The notes under the pieces were generated by a model, which saw nothing but the letters and a program-made list of their open reading frames with translations, searched no databases and was not told the origin of the DNA. 64,000 bases of DNA from Niebla homalea (taxonomy: Eukaryota > Ascomycota > Lecanoromycetes > Lecanorales > Ramalinaceae). Every line of letters begins with the position of its first letter. Positions within the stretch are counted from its first letter, which is position 1. The position numbers were made by a program, and so were the translations under genes. The stretch covers positions 1-64,000 of the forward strand of contig JAHGAU010000045.1 in the NCBI GenBank assembly GCA_019925105.1, in the 5' to 3' direction. This document shows positions 1-15,300 of this stretch, in pieces.

Positions 1-3000
1 ATTAACCTTATTAAAGACCTTCTTTAACGGGGGAGTTTACGTTGCGTTATTTTCCCCGTTTAACTATATTCCTTAATTAGATTATAATAACTTTACCGTA
101 TTTATCAGAATGAGTTAATTATAATCCTTAAATAAATAAAAATATAACTTATGCGGTTTTCAAATATTAATAAGTTATAGGTTATTAACGGATTAATATA
201 CCTCGCCGTTAAAGGATTTAAGTATAAAGGGTTTAAGCTATAAAAATATTTTATTTAACGTTTAAAAAAAACTTAAAATTAATTAATTATACCTTACGCC
301 TTTTTTCTTTAATTAAAACATTTACTATAATAATAAAATAAGGATACTATATAATATGCTTAAAAATTTAATAATAATATTATAATCTATAAAACTTATA
401 ATATAACTTATAAGAAATATAATAATAATAAGTATTTATAAATCGTAAATTTAAAACGTTAATTAATAATATTGCCCGTTATATGTTCTTTATAGTAATT
501 ATTAAGGTTTAAACGTTTAAAGTTAAAGACCGTAAGCTTTATCTCCGATACCTTATTTAAAACGTTTATTAATTTAATATAAGTTCTTAAGTATTTTAAC
601 GGCCGGATTATTTAATAAGCCTCGTAAATTAAGTGAGTATCTTTACTTTAAATTATCGATTTTATATTAATTTAATAGTTTTACCTTAAATAAGCAGATT
701 TAAAATTAAGTAAATACTATATTAAATAACTTATTCTATTTATATCAGAGTTTATTTATAGTGTTTCTTAATACCTAATAAAATACATATTAAAACGGTC
801 CTTATTTAAATCTTTTTTAATATTATAGATATCCTTTAAATTTACATTTACGAGCAAAGCGGTATATTATTAATATTATTAATTAATAGAATTTATTAAC
901 GTTTAAAGTTGCCGGCCTTAACGTAAATTTTTAAGTATTTTTCTTATAAAATCTTGTCATTTTTATTATCAAAATTATCGGTTTTAAAAAATTAATAAAT
1001 AAGAAATAATATTACGTTTTATATAACGTATATTTAATTAATTATATTACGTTACCGTTTAATATATTATATTTTAAGCTGTGGTCTTTACGTTGGTTAT
1101 ATATTATTTATTAATTTAATCCCGGTCTTAATAAATAAGTATTTAAATTTCTTATCCGATATCCTTTTTATAAATATTTTTTATATCGGTAAGATTTAAA
1201 GGCTACGGAACTTATAATATATATATATAATTTTCTTAAAATAATTTATTGGATAAAGAACGTTTTCTTTATATAATTAAGGATATTTATACGTATTTAT
1301 TATATACCGTTATTTTATCCTCCGGTAACGATAATTAACGGTACATAAAGTGCCCTTACGTTAAGGGTCTTAGTATTATTATTTTACCGTTTAATACGTA
1401 TTTTCTCATATAAGATTTAATTATAAATATATTAAGGGTTAATAATTATTATCATCTATATAATATAACGTTATATACCTTCGGTTCTTCAGTATTTTAT
1501 ATCTTTATATCTTTATCGTTATTTTTTCTATATTTTAACCGAACTTTTAAATATTTATCTAACGTAATAAACTATTTAATTAAATTAATAAGTAATTTAA
1601 AACTATAATTAAAAAATAAGGTAAAGGATAAATAATACGGGTTAATATCGCTCTTACTTATAAATTAAAAATTATAATAAGGTAATATATTAATATTATT
1701 TTCCCTTTTATATAATTTCCGGGTATTCTTTAAAAGTTATCCTTTTATAATTATATTATAGTTTCTTAAGAAATAATTACGGTTATTATTATTAATAAAT
1801 ATTTATAAAGGCTTAATAAAAGACTTTAATTAATATACTTTCTGGATTAAAGCCCCAGGTAATAATCTTTAACGGCCCGTATAAGGTTCCCGCTATTATT
1901 AATATGTATAATTATTTATTAATAATAATTACGGATAAAATTATTATATTTTTATTATACCTTTAATAAGTTTTTAATAAATATAAATATCGTTAAACGT
2001 TTATTAATTAAATATATATTATATAATAAATCCGTAGTTAAGGTAAATTAATCCCGTATTAACTATATTATTTATAACTGAAATCTATAAACTTTATAGA
2101 TTATTTAAAATAAGATTAATAAGATTTATACGGATAACGATTATTTTAAGGTACGTACTTATTATTACGGCCCTTATTAAGGCCAATATTTTCTAAATCG
2201 TATTATTCGCAATATATATTATAGACTTTAAGTACGATTATAAATCCGATAATAATCGTTTTTATTAAATTTAAAGAAGCGGTAAATATATATTATTTCG
2301 TTAAGGAATAAATACTTTTATATTAATTACTTAATATTAAACTATTTATTAATAGCTTTAATCTTTTTTTAGCGGCGTATTATTAACTTAATATATAGTT
2401 AATAATAATAAATATCCTTTAAAATAAGCGTTAACCTATTTACGGAATTAAGAACGTAAAAATCGTAAAATATTAATTATAAGTATATTACGGATATATT
2501 TATTAATTTAAAGTTAATAACTTATAATATTTATTATTAATAAATAATAGGATAAAATACGTATTACGGTTAAGGAATATAATAATAATTAAGTAAATTT
2601 TTAAGAATTAAAGTATTAATAATAATAATAAGTATATTATTATTAATAATAAAATTTTTTATTTTTATTTTTACCGCTTTTTCCTCTGTAACCTTTATTT
2701 TTTCTGTATTTTTATATAGTTTAAAGTAAAAGTTGCCCGAGGATAATTATAATAATTTAAATTTTAAGAAGTATCCATATTATAAATATTAAAGAATATT
2801 AAAATTAATAACGGCCAATAATAACGGACGTTAAATTAAAGTTAATCCAGTTAAAAATCTATAAGATTATTAATAATTTAAATAATAATCTTTAGGATAA
2901 AATTTAAATAATAAAAAATAATACTTACGTAAAATAGCTTAAGAAAGAATAATAATAAATATTAATTAAGGAGTACCTTAATGGCTTTATTAATAACTTT

Positions 3001-6000
3001 ATTAAGATTAAAGTCGTTATAAATATTAAGATTAATATTAAGTTAAATATACCGTATATTTACCGTAAAAACGGATAAAATAAAGAATCGATAAACGCCA
3101 TAAATAATATATATAAATATAATTAAAATAAAGAAAACTTTATTAATCTTAATATAAACTTACCTATAATATAAACGGAAATATAAAACGGTGAACTTAC
3201 CTTAATTACCTTAACGTTATTAATAAAATATAAAGGGCGTAAACCAATAATTATAAATCCTTTTACGTAATTTATTAAAAAGGTCCAGAAATAAGAAAAT
3301 AACTTTATTATTTATATAAGTAAGAAACTTTAATAAAACTATTTTATTAAATATATTTAAAAATTAATTTCTTACTTATTATAGGAGATAAAAAAGTTTT
3401 TTTATAAATTATATTAAAAGACTTCCTATTAATTATAAATTAAAAGTAATTATAAGATATCGTTATTATATAAATAATCGAGATTAACCGATATTTATTT
3501 ACGGATAAAATAATTCTTAAAATTTATATTTTTATAAATATTATTTAACGTAAACTTTTATTATATAACGGTTTTAATTTACGGATAACCATTTATAATA
3601 AGTATATTTATTTCGTTTAACGTTAAATTAAATCTTATTAAATCTCGTTAAATCTTATTAAACCTTTTTACGTACTTATATATATTTATTGAAATCCTTA
3701 AAAGAAATTAATTTTATTTATTATAATAAAACTTAACTTATAAACAAGTTTATTATACCGTATGTAACTCTGATATAATAGTTATTTTACGTATAGGCGT
3801 AAGTATAATTAGTTTTTTAACGGTTATAAATATTTATTTAAAATTAATTATTAATAAGGGCTTATAAGGAGCTTTTAAATAAATATAATTAACTTTATTA
3901 AAATTAATATTAAAAGTTTAATATGCTTTTTTTAAATATTACTTACTTATATATTTAATTATTAAGATAATCTTTCGATATAAGCATTAAGTAAAAATAA
4001 TAATTAATATTAATAACCCTTTAAAACTTATTATTATTTTTAAATACTCTTTAATAACCTTATTAATATTATTTTTAATATCCATGAATATTAATAGATA
4101 ATAATTACTTTCAGATCGGATTATTATTTATAAATTATAAGCGGATTAGGTAAATATACCTTAAGCGAACGGGGATTATTATTTAAGTATTAATCTTTTA
4201 TAGAGTTTATACTTAATATATATATATTATATATATACCTTAATAAAGTTAATTCTAACTTTTACGTAATAAGGCTTTATTTCTCGTTCCTTTTCGCGAT
4301 ATAATAAGTTATAAAGACCTTATATTAAAATAAACCCTATTTAATACCTTACTTAAAAAATATATTAAAGCTCTTAGAATTTATATGTATATATCTGTAC
4401 CGTTAACCGCAATTATTAACTTTATTATTTACTTATAGTATTTACGTTAATATAATAGATATAACCGATATTAATTAAATAATATAAAGTATCTATAATT
4501 TTATATATCGGTATATTATTTAAGTAATAAATTTATAGGATATTAATATATATATTATTTAACCGTTAATAGTTTATTAAAACGGTAAAAATTAAATGCT
4601 TATAAAATAAATTTATTTAATTAACCGTTATTTTATCGTTTACGTTTATCTTTAATATAAAACGTTATTAACCTATATTATTAACGTTAAAATAATATTT
4701 AATTATTAATATAATATTTTCCCGGGGGATTCGTCTTTTCCGTAACGCTTTACGGATAACGTTCTTTAATATTCCGTTAAAATAAACGTCCGCTTATATA
4801 ATTAATAATTTAACCTATTATTTAAGGATTTTAGGATTATTATTATATCCTATATATTAAGCCTTATTAAGTATATATATAATAGTATATTAATCGCTAG
4901 CTTTTTATTTAATATTTATTTTTATTACTTTAAGCTTTTAAAAGATATTATACCGAAAATAACTTTAAAAACTTTAAGGCCCAATATTCTTAGTTTATAT
5001 AATTAATATATATATTATAGAAAGAAACGTATAACTTAATTTATTTAATATATTTTATAATTAAAGTTATTAAAAATAAAATAAATATAAAATAATTTTA
5101 ACTTTATTATTATAATTTAAAGGTACTTATTAAATCTTCCGTTTTTTACTTAAATTAAATTAAGCTATATTATTATATTAATATTTATTTAATAAATAGT
5201 TTATTTATATATATTATTAAAGATTAAAGTAAAATAAAAATATTAACGCTTAAATAGTTTATATATAGGATTAATATAGGGTTATATATAGGTTTTAGTT
5301 TAATACCCCGGATGCTAAGTCCCTATTATCTTACTATATAGGGGAAATCGGATTTTTAATAAATTAATAATTAATAACGATATTATCTCGGATAATAATG
5401 ACTAAATTTAATTAATTTTAAATCCAGAATTCCGGATATAATAAGTATTATAATAACCGAATTAACATTTTATATTATTACTTATAATTTTAATTAATAT
5501 TACGTTTCCCGTATAAAATATTTTAATATAATTTAAGTATTTAATTTATTATTTTTTAAAATATAAAAAGGTAAATTTAAATATTATCTTATAAGAACTT
5601 AGCCTTCGCTATTAAAATAGCCCTTATTACTATTAACTTAATACTTATTAATCCTATTATTAATTATAAATAGATTATATAATAAAATATAATGGATAAT
5701 ACTATAACCCTTTATAACCGATTAATCTATAATTAATATATTAAAGAGCCTATTTTTTATTAGTACGTCGTTATAATATAATAATTATACTTTAAGTATA
5801 TTATACGTAATCTGCCGTAAGTCTTAATTATACCGAAATTATAAAAATATTAATCTCGTTAAGGAAATAACGTAATTATATTAATAATAAAATAGTTAAA
5901 GCTATTATTAATTAAGAATTTAATAAGCTTAACTTAAGACTTATATACGTAACTCGGTTAAACGATTTCGTAACCGTCCGATTAACGTATAATTCCCCTG

Positions 6001-7806
6001 CTATTCCGTTACTTTCTTAACTTATAGAATTAATAAGTTACGGTAATAATTAATAATATTACTTTTTTAAGGTTGAAACGTTATATTATGCTATTTAAAG
6101 CAATTATAACGATATTATATTCTTTTTACTGGAAAAAAACGTTAATTATAAAGGAAACTTTTTATAAAAGCGATACGTTAACTTCTTAAAAAGCTATACT
6201 CCGATATTTAATTATTATTATACGTATTACCTATATACTATAATTTAAAATACGTTTTTAATGATTTCCGTTTCTTAAAGTTAAAGGATATAATTCTTAA
6301 ATTTATTTTTAAATAAAAAAGTAAATATTAATTCTTAAGAATCTTATTATTAAGAAATAATTTTTTATAACGTTTTATATAAAATCGATTAAGAATATAA
6401 TAATATATAAAATACCTTAATTAAGATAAAGCTTCTTTTAAAATATAACGTAAATTTTACCTTAATTAATATAAATAATAAGTTTATACTTTATTACGCG
6501 GTACGATAAGACCTTTTTAACGTCCTTATAATATTCCTAGAATAAAAAGTTAATACTAAAAAAAGATTTAAGGATAAAACTTTATTAATATAAGTTTATA
6601 TATTCTGTTACTTAAATATTATACGCTTATTATTCTTTAAGGGGGCTTAAGTTAACGTTATATATTATATTTCTTTAAGTTTAATTATATTTAAGTTAAT
6701 TTTCTTAAGATCGCCGGGCCGTTAACGGTTAATTACGTATTAAAAGATTTATTAAATTAAAGCGATTCTTAAAATACTATATAATAATAATTATCCGTAG
6801 CTTTTTTATATAACTTAAAGAATTATAGATAAAGTCTTCATAATTAAAATTAAAACCGGGTATATTTACTTATTCTTATAACTTAATTTTATATAGCGTA
6901 ACTATTAAAGGTCCTTTATTATAAACGTTAATTATTTTATTAAAAATAATAAATATAACCTCGTTATCGGTAATATTATTAAGAACTTTAAGGTTTAAGT
7001 TCTACTTAAATAAGTTAATTATAAAAGTTATACTCTTAATAAGTTATATAAACTATAGAAGTATTTTATAATAGAAAGGTTTTTAAAAAATATAAACAAT
7101 TATCTATAACGTCGTTAAGAATAAATAATTCCTATTAAATACGCTTTTCTATTATATACTTTTTTTCGTTTTTTATTAATTATTATTCTTTATTATTTTA
7201 ATTAGTATTTTACTTTATAAAATCTTATAATTTATAAATATTTATTTATTATTTTTATTAATTTTATAGGAAATATTTATATATATTTCTTTTTACGATT
7301 ATTATAAGAATTAATAATATTATTAATTTCTTAAATATAATATAATTATTAACGTATTAAACGTCCTTTTTCTATTAGGGGTAAAAGAGTTAACGTTTAA
7401 CTTTTATAAAATGCGCTTTTATAATAAATTAAGTAAGCCATTTAACTTAATAATTTAAATAAAGATTATTAATAAATTAAATAAAGCGAAAGTGAAAAAT
7501 ATTTTATAAAAAGTCGTTCCATAGAAACGGAAAACGTAGGAACCGCGATAATTAAATATCCCTATATTTATACCGGAGTTAAATCCGGCTTATTTATAGG
7601 CAGATTAAGGACGTTAATAAACGTAAGCCGTAAATACGACCGTAATATTAATATTTACGCCGGAGCCAGAGCCGGTTCTTATAAATATAACTTAAAATAT
7701 AATCTATAGATTTTAATCGCTAAAAATATTAATATAGGGTATAATTATTAAGGTTATTAATACCGCCGAGAATATAACCGGTTTATCGTCGAGTTAGTTT
7801 AAGATT

Positions 7807-9300
7807 ATTTACCCAGATTTATCAATATATTTTAAAGGGGAACCCTTATTTTTAATAGCTGAATTTACCGATAATACCGGCGAAATACCAGATATATCGC
7901 GTAAGGTTAATAAAATTAAAAAGCAAGATAAAAAAATAAAAAAAGAAGAGTCTTTAAAAGGAAAGGAAGGTAAGGTTAAAGATTATATAAATTATAAAAA
8001 GACCCTTTTAGTACCGGACGAAAGGCGTATAATAATATATAAGAAAATATTATTATAATTAAAAACGTTTTATTATAATAATCTTAATAATAAAATAATA
8101 ATAAAAAAGCTAAAAAGATTAAATATAGTTATTAAAACTATTAATATAAAAGACGGATATAAAAAGAAAGACCTTTTTAATTATATTATTTAAATTAATA
8201 ATTTTTAAAAGTACTTTAAAGATACTTAATAGTATTATAGAAAATTAAAGACAGATTTAATTAATATAGAAGTATACGGACGATTAACGGACGTTTATAA
8301 ATAAATAAATAAGCTTAATATACGGTATATATACCCTTAAACGTAGAATATCCTTAACCCTATAGAAATAAAGCCTATTTTAATAAAATCTTCTATAATA
8401 ACGGATATTCTTATTTTTAACTTTATAGAAAGAAAGCTTACTTTAATAAAATCTTCTATAATAATAAATATTCCTATTTTTAACGATAAGTTTAAAGGAG
8501 GTATAAAGAATTAAATTTATATCTATATTTAAAATATATTAAATAAACGTATACCTTTTAAGAAGGTTATTTACGTTTAAAGGGTAAACTTATATAAATA
8601 TTAAGTTATCGTTAATCGGGGTATTAACGTTTATCCGTATTTAAAGATTTACTTAAAGGTTACGTTTAAGAAAGGTATAATTAAAATATAATTTGAATCT
8701 GGATTATATTAAATAACGTAATTATTAAAGGACTATAACTTCCCCGATATAGCCTTTAAAACGCGGATAAAGGTTAAGCGTAAAGAGCTTAAATAATTAT
8801 TACTTAAATAAATAAGGTTTAAGATATTATAATTATAGCCCGAAAATTAATTTTATAAGTTTATTATATTTTACTTTATTAAAGATAAAGGTTTATATAA
8901 AATGTATATTTTTCCGTTTATAACTCTTAAAATTATAAAACGTTTTAATCTTACTATATTAAAGTAAAAGGATCTTAAGGTAAAAAAGTTAATAAAGATA
9001 AATTATATAAAAATATTTAACTTCTTTTAAAATAATCGTTATCCGGATATAAATAATTAATTAACGGATAAAAATATTAAGTTAATATTTTAATTTACGC
9101 GTTAATAAAAATAAGGTTAACGGATAAATATATTAAAGCATAATTATAATCTTTATCATATATTATATTATAAATTTATTTAATTATTATTAAGCTTTAT
9201 ACCGTTTATTATTAATAATTAATTATATATTTAAAAAAGTTCAGATAATCCCTTAATTTCTATATAAATTAAAAGATATTTTTAAATTATATAAGAAAGA
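7807..9300 (+). pseudogene. RIP-decayed ORF, unidentified, lysine-rich
   Basis: One frame (codon starts at positions congruent to 1 modulo 3) gives a protein-like reading through at least 7807-9300. Interruptions are TAA or TAG, as expected from RIP of Gln or Trp codons. The start (about 7813-7960) is clean and includes a readable LIAEFTDNTGEIPDISRK. It is followed by a strongly basic lysine-rich stretch and then LLVPDERR near 8005. A duplicated 21-residue unit lies at 8361-8485. Near 9037 the frame reads RYPDIN followed by LTDKNIKLIF. I do not recognise a family. It is probably part of a transposon gene, but a decayed host or cargo gene cannot be excluded. The 5' and 3' limits are uncertain. 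Confidence 0.4.
8361..8485 (+). repeat. Two-copy tandem repeat, about 63 bp
   Basis: Two head-to-tail units start at 8361 and 8424. Both contain TAATAAAATCTTCTATAATA and end in TATTTTTAAC. The period of 63 bp is a multiple of three and lies in the frame of the surrounding decayed ORF, so it encoded a 21-residue protein repeat containing LIKSSII. Differences between the units are mostly C/T or G/A transitions. Confidence 0.75.
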
Positions 9301-12300
9301 TAAGGCCTACGCAATTTAAAAATAGATTAAAGATAATATATTCTAATAATAAAAATAATTATTCTTATATTTAAATTATAAGAAAAGATTAATAAATACG
9401 TAAGAAGATTATATAATAATATAAGTATAAGTATAAGTAATATAATTAAAAAGTCAACGCTTTTAACCTTTTATTATATTACGTAAAAGGGAAAATTATT
9501 AATTATTAATAACGTTTAAATTATAATATAAATAATATTAATAATAACCCTCGCAGCCCGTCCTATATTAATAGGTAAAGCCGGGATTAATATAATTAAT
9601 AAAAGTAATAATGCCGGCTAATTATTTATTTCTTAAAGTATAATAATATTTAATTTAATATAAGTTATTATTTAATATTCAGATTTTATTTAACGCCGTT
9701 TTTAAATTAATACCGTAACTTCCATTAATAAGCGGTATTATTAACGCCTTCGACTTATTACTTTTATTAATAATAATAAGAGAATTAATAAACTTTATAA
9801 TTTAAGTTTAAACGGCGTTATTAACTTTATTAAAAACGCTTTAAATAATTTTATTTACTTTAATGTTATTTTATCTTAAGGTTATCGATATATTTATAAA
9901 TATTATAAACCTTCCCGTAAAATAATAAGAATATAACGTATTAATTCTATTAAAAATATATAAGGATATCCCGTGGAATTCTTTTACCTTAATAATATTA
10001 AGTACGGTAAAAATAATTATTAATAAGACGTTCCTTACATTTTTTATAAGATTTCTTTAAGTATTTAAAATAAGAATATTAAAAATAAAATTTATAAGGG
10101 CGTCAAGAATAGGGTTTTTAAGGGCGTTGGGAACGGGCTGGTTAACGTTTTAATTAATATATTTACGGATAATTATATTTATAAGCTCTTTAATAATATA
10201 GAAAACGTTAATAATCTTTATAATTATTATATTACTATTTATTGCCTTTTATTATTATATAACGTAAATAATTAAATACTTTTTTAATATTATTAATAAT
10301 TTCTTCGATTATATTTTCTTAAAGGAGGGTTATTAACGGGCGGGAAATTACGTAAAAAAAAGGGTTATCTTTATATATTTTAAAGTTATAATTAAGAATT
10401 CTTTAATTAAGTTTTATATTTCTTTTTTAACTTAAAAAGTTTTTAAATTTATATATTATATTTTTTAAGCTTTTCTTAATAACTTTTCCGATTTTTTATA
10501 ATCTATAATTTTAACCGCTTATTTCTTATTAATAAACGATCGATTAACTTTTATAATTTTATTTATATATATTTTTACTTAAGTTTATTATTTTAATACT
10601 ATTAAAGTTATATTATTAAATCCCCGGTTTTATTAATTTCTTTTTCTTCCTTACGGTTAACGTATTACGCGAATTAATTAATACTTTCCGTTATACTTAT
10701 AATTTACTTTTTTTTTTTAAAGACGGTCCGGCGGAGGCAATTAATTTTATTCTGGTTATTACGATATTCCCGTTACGCGACGTATAGCTTCTTTTCCATT
10801 TTATTAAAATAAGTTTTAATTAGCTTTTTTTTATTTTTAAGTTAATTAATCTTAATTTATACCGTTTATATTACTTAAAAATCTATAAAGACTATAAGGG
10901 AACTAATAAGGCCTTAAGAGGGATTATATAAGGTTGGGACCTATATATTACGACCTTATTTATCTTAATTTTAATTAATTTAAGGTTAAATATTATAACG
11001 GATACTTATTATAAAAAAGGTTATATCTTCCGATATATAAAGATTAAGGTATAATAAAAAGTTATACTTATAATATAATATAAATTTAACGGAAGAACTA
11101 TAAATTAAGGTTTAATAAAAAAATATTATACGATTAACTTACTTAAAAATATTAATATTTATATATAATATAAAATATAATTTATATTTATTTAATTAAA
11201 TTATATATTAAACTTATATTAAGATTTTATTATTATAATCGTTAATTTTAATTATGCCTTTTAAGTTATAGTCGTTATCGGGATCTTTTTTAATATAAAG
11301 GGTTTATATAATAAAAACGTTTAATAATTAACTTAATGGATTAATAAAATAACCGGAGTAAAAACGCGGTTTCAATATAGATATTTAAAAGCTCATTTTC
11401 GGATTTTAATTATTATTTTAATAATTCTATTGGACTCCCGTTATCCTCGTTATTAATCGGAAGCGGTAAAAAACTTATAATAATAAAGCTACTTAGGTTA
11501 TAATCGGTAAGGCCCATATAAATTATATTAAGGCGAGGGTATTCTTATAAATATTAATAACGATTAATAAAAAAAAATAACGTTTATTAACGGTATCCTT
11601 ATTTATAAATAATAAGAAGTTAAAATTATTATTAAAAAAATAAAGGAAGTATTTCTATTTATATTTAATATAAAGATAAACCTTTATATTATAGATTTAT
11701 AATAGCTTATTTATTTTACGGAGGAGGCTATTCTTTTTCCGACGGAATTTTTCCCGGTTTATAAGTATTTATTTATATTACTTTAAATTATAATATCGTC
11801 CGAAGCTTATTATCGTATTTAATATTTATATATATATTAATAATTATTTAGTAAGGAGGATAAAGATAGGTAATATTAATTTATATTTAAAAGCCTTTTA
11901 AGTTAAGTTTTAAAATAATAAAGAATAATTTATTTTTAACTTATTATTATTTTCAATATAAGCGGTATTTAAATACGTATATAAATATTTTATTTTCGTT
12001 CCCGCTTTTAAAGGGTTATTTATAACCGGTAGTTTATAAAGTACGGATTCAATTCTATATAATATAAATATTTATAAATACAGAATTAAGCGCTTTAATT
12101 ACCGATCTATCGTAATATATAATTAATATCGTATTACTATTAACTCCCAAAAAGGGGCTACGTATTATTTATATGTTATTTTAAAAAAGATTAAGTTAAC
12201 GATTAAATAAAAGCTTTATATAATTAATGAATAAGAAGTTATACGTTAATTAACGTTATAACGCTCCGTTTTTATACGTAAAGAAGTTTAATTTAACGGT

Positions 12301-15300
12301 TATAACGATCTTTAAATATATATTATAAAATAAATTATTTATAACTTCCCGTTTAAAACGATTTTAACCTTTTAATAATAAACCCGGTTTCTTATCCCTA
12401 TTAATTAATAGAAGAATTGACTACCCGCTTTAGATATCCGCTATTAATCCGACCCTTAATAGGGAAAAACGTAAATATTGGATTTAATATTTATATAACG
12501 TTTAAGTATCTCTTTTATTATAACGTAATTAACGAAATATTAACGTTAAGCCTTTAAAGGTGTTAATTTTAAATATTACGGTATTTAATCTTATTTATTA
12601 ATATTAAATAATTATTTTATAAAAGCGCGTTATTAAAGGTTAAATATTCTATTAATAACTATACTTTTACCTTATAATTATTTAATACCTATTTTTATAT
12701 AAGAAGCTTTAATTATGCCTTTTATAATTTAAATACCGTAGCCGTACTTATATAAGAAAAATCCTAACTTACTTTTAGGATAAAAGTCTTGGGGTCCTTC
12801 TTAACGTAATTAGTTTAAGAGTTATTATAGTTTATTATATAAAGATAATAATAAAAAAGAAAATAAAAATTAAAAAAGCAAAATATAAAAATATATACTT
12901 ATAACTATAAGAGGGAGGAGATCTTTAATTAAATTATAATTCTTTATATTTTTTTAATAAAAATACCGCGAGAATATATATAAATATAGGATAAAACTTT
13001 AATAATAATCTTAAAATTCTAAATAAAAATTTAAGGTAAATAAAGAGCCGGTATTTTATATACGTTATATGTATAAATTATTAACGCTTATTATATTTAA
13101 CGTATTTACGGACGAATATTCCGTAATATTTAATTTAAAACCGATACCAGATTTATCATTCTTTTTTATATTTTATTTATACCGTTTATTGACCCTCTTT
13201 ATTAAAGTTTAAATATACTTTTAATAACCTTAATTATGCCGCGGATTTAACGATCTTTTTAATTAAAATACGTAATTCTTATAAGCGGATTATTAACTTT
13301 TTATAGTATAATACGGTATTTAATATTAATTTAATTAAGTATTATTATAATTATATAACTTATATTTTAAGTTTTAAACGTTTCTTCAGTTAATATAATA
13401 ATTAACCCTATATATAATAAATTAATTTTTTATTACCGTATTTTTAATAAAAATAAAATTATCCGATAATACTTTTATTAAAATATAAATCCCCGGTTAA
13501 GTTAATTTCTTAAGGATAACGTTTATTAAATACGGTTTAACCTTTAATATAAAGCCTTTTAATTAATATATCGTTTTACTATTTATTAACCTACTTTTAA
13601 AAAAGTTATAAATAAGTATTAATATAGTTTTAATTATATACTTAATAAAATCCTATTTAATATAGATATAAGCTCCCCCTTTAAAAGTTAAAAAATAACG
13701 GCTTATTTCCCCGTAACGTTTAAGGGTTATAGTATTAATATTAGAGATTAAATAAATTTATTTATTCGGATTAAATCCTTCAGGTATAAAGAAAACCTGG
13801 GAGTTATTTTATAGTATATAGGGGTAAATCATTATACATACACGTAATAATAACGGTAAAGATTTATTAATTAAGGTAAAGATAGTTAAACTGTTTTTCA
13901 TAAAAGGTAAATATAATTAAGTCCGTAAGGCTTTATTAATAATATTTTTAAGTAAGGTCGTTTAATATCTTGTTATTGAATTATAGAGATTCTTTTATAC
14001 GCTTTAATATTATAATAGTTATTATATGATTTTAATTAAGATTAACTTAATATTATTTAATTTAATTAAATAATGGTTATATGCCTTTACGATAATTTTA
14101 ATCCTTATCTTAACGGTTTTACGGAAATAATTAAGGAGGACCGTATTATTACGGTATTATATTATAATTAGTTAATTATATTAATAAATAAATTAATTCT
14201 TAAGTTATTAAGTTAAATTTTAAACTATTTTTAATCTTAAAGAAATATTTAAGTAATAAAAATATTTTATTAAATAAAATAATTCTTATTTATAAAACCT
14301 TAAGGATCGTTCTTAATAATGATTAAATAAGAAATCTTTTCTTTTATATTTATTTTATATAAAATTAATATTATAATTTTTAAAAGTAAAAATAATAATA
14401 AAATCGGCAGTTATAATATTATTAATTTCTTTTATATTTATAAGAAAGTTTTTAAGCTTCTTAAGGAAAGGATATAATCGTTCTTAAAGGATTTATTAAG
14501 GGGTATTTTATATATTACGGCTATATTAAAGGAAAAATTAATTAAAAATTAATATTAATTTTTTCCGTTAATACTTATACCGGTTATTTTCCTTAATAAT
14601 AAAGAATATAATTATATTATAATTCTAATAATTATTATATACGTAGTACTTTAAGAAACTACTTAATATATCTTTAATCCTTTAATTTATCTTATTAATA
14701 CTGATTTCGTTAAATATTAATTATAGGATATCCTTATATTTTTAATAACGGGTGAATATTACCGTATTTTCTATATTATAATATTGTATTAATATAATTT
14801 ATAAAAGTAAAAAATTATATATTTAATAAGTATTTAGGAAGAATTCCAACGTTAAGACGCGTAAGTAATAACGATAAAGCTATAAAGTAATAAGTAGGAG
14901 AATAAAAGCTATAAGGGGAATTACTATAATTAAAAATAAATAAATTTAACTTATTATATTCTTAAATAAGGTTATTATATATTTATAATTAATAATTATA
15001 TTACTTAATATATCCCCTTTAAAAGTAAAAGGAACCGTAAAAAACTATCCGTAAAGTAAATTATAATATTATAAATATAGAAATATTCGTTTATACCGGT
15101 ATAAATATTATTTTTAATTAACGATTTATTATAGTATTATATAATTATTATTAAAATTAACTTTAAAAGGATCTTTATAATTCTTTAAGTTAAATATCTT
15201 TTACTTAAATTATTTTATATACCGTTTTTTATATCTTATCTTCCGATATTTTAATTTATATTTATATTAATAAATAATAAATTATATAAAAATATCTTTA

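Noticed and set aside
9031..9120. Ulp1/C48-type peptidase signature in the 7.8-9.3 kb decayed ORF
   Set aside because: The LTDKNI pattern is only loosely like the WLNDE motif and no downstream His/Asp/Cys region was readable.
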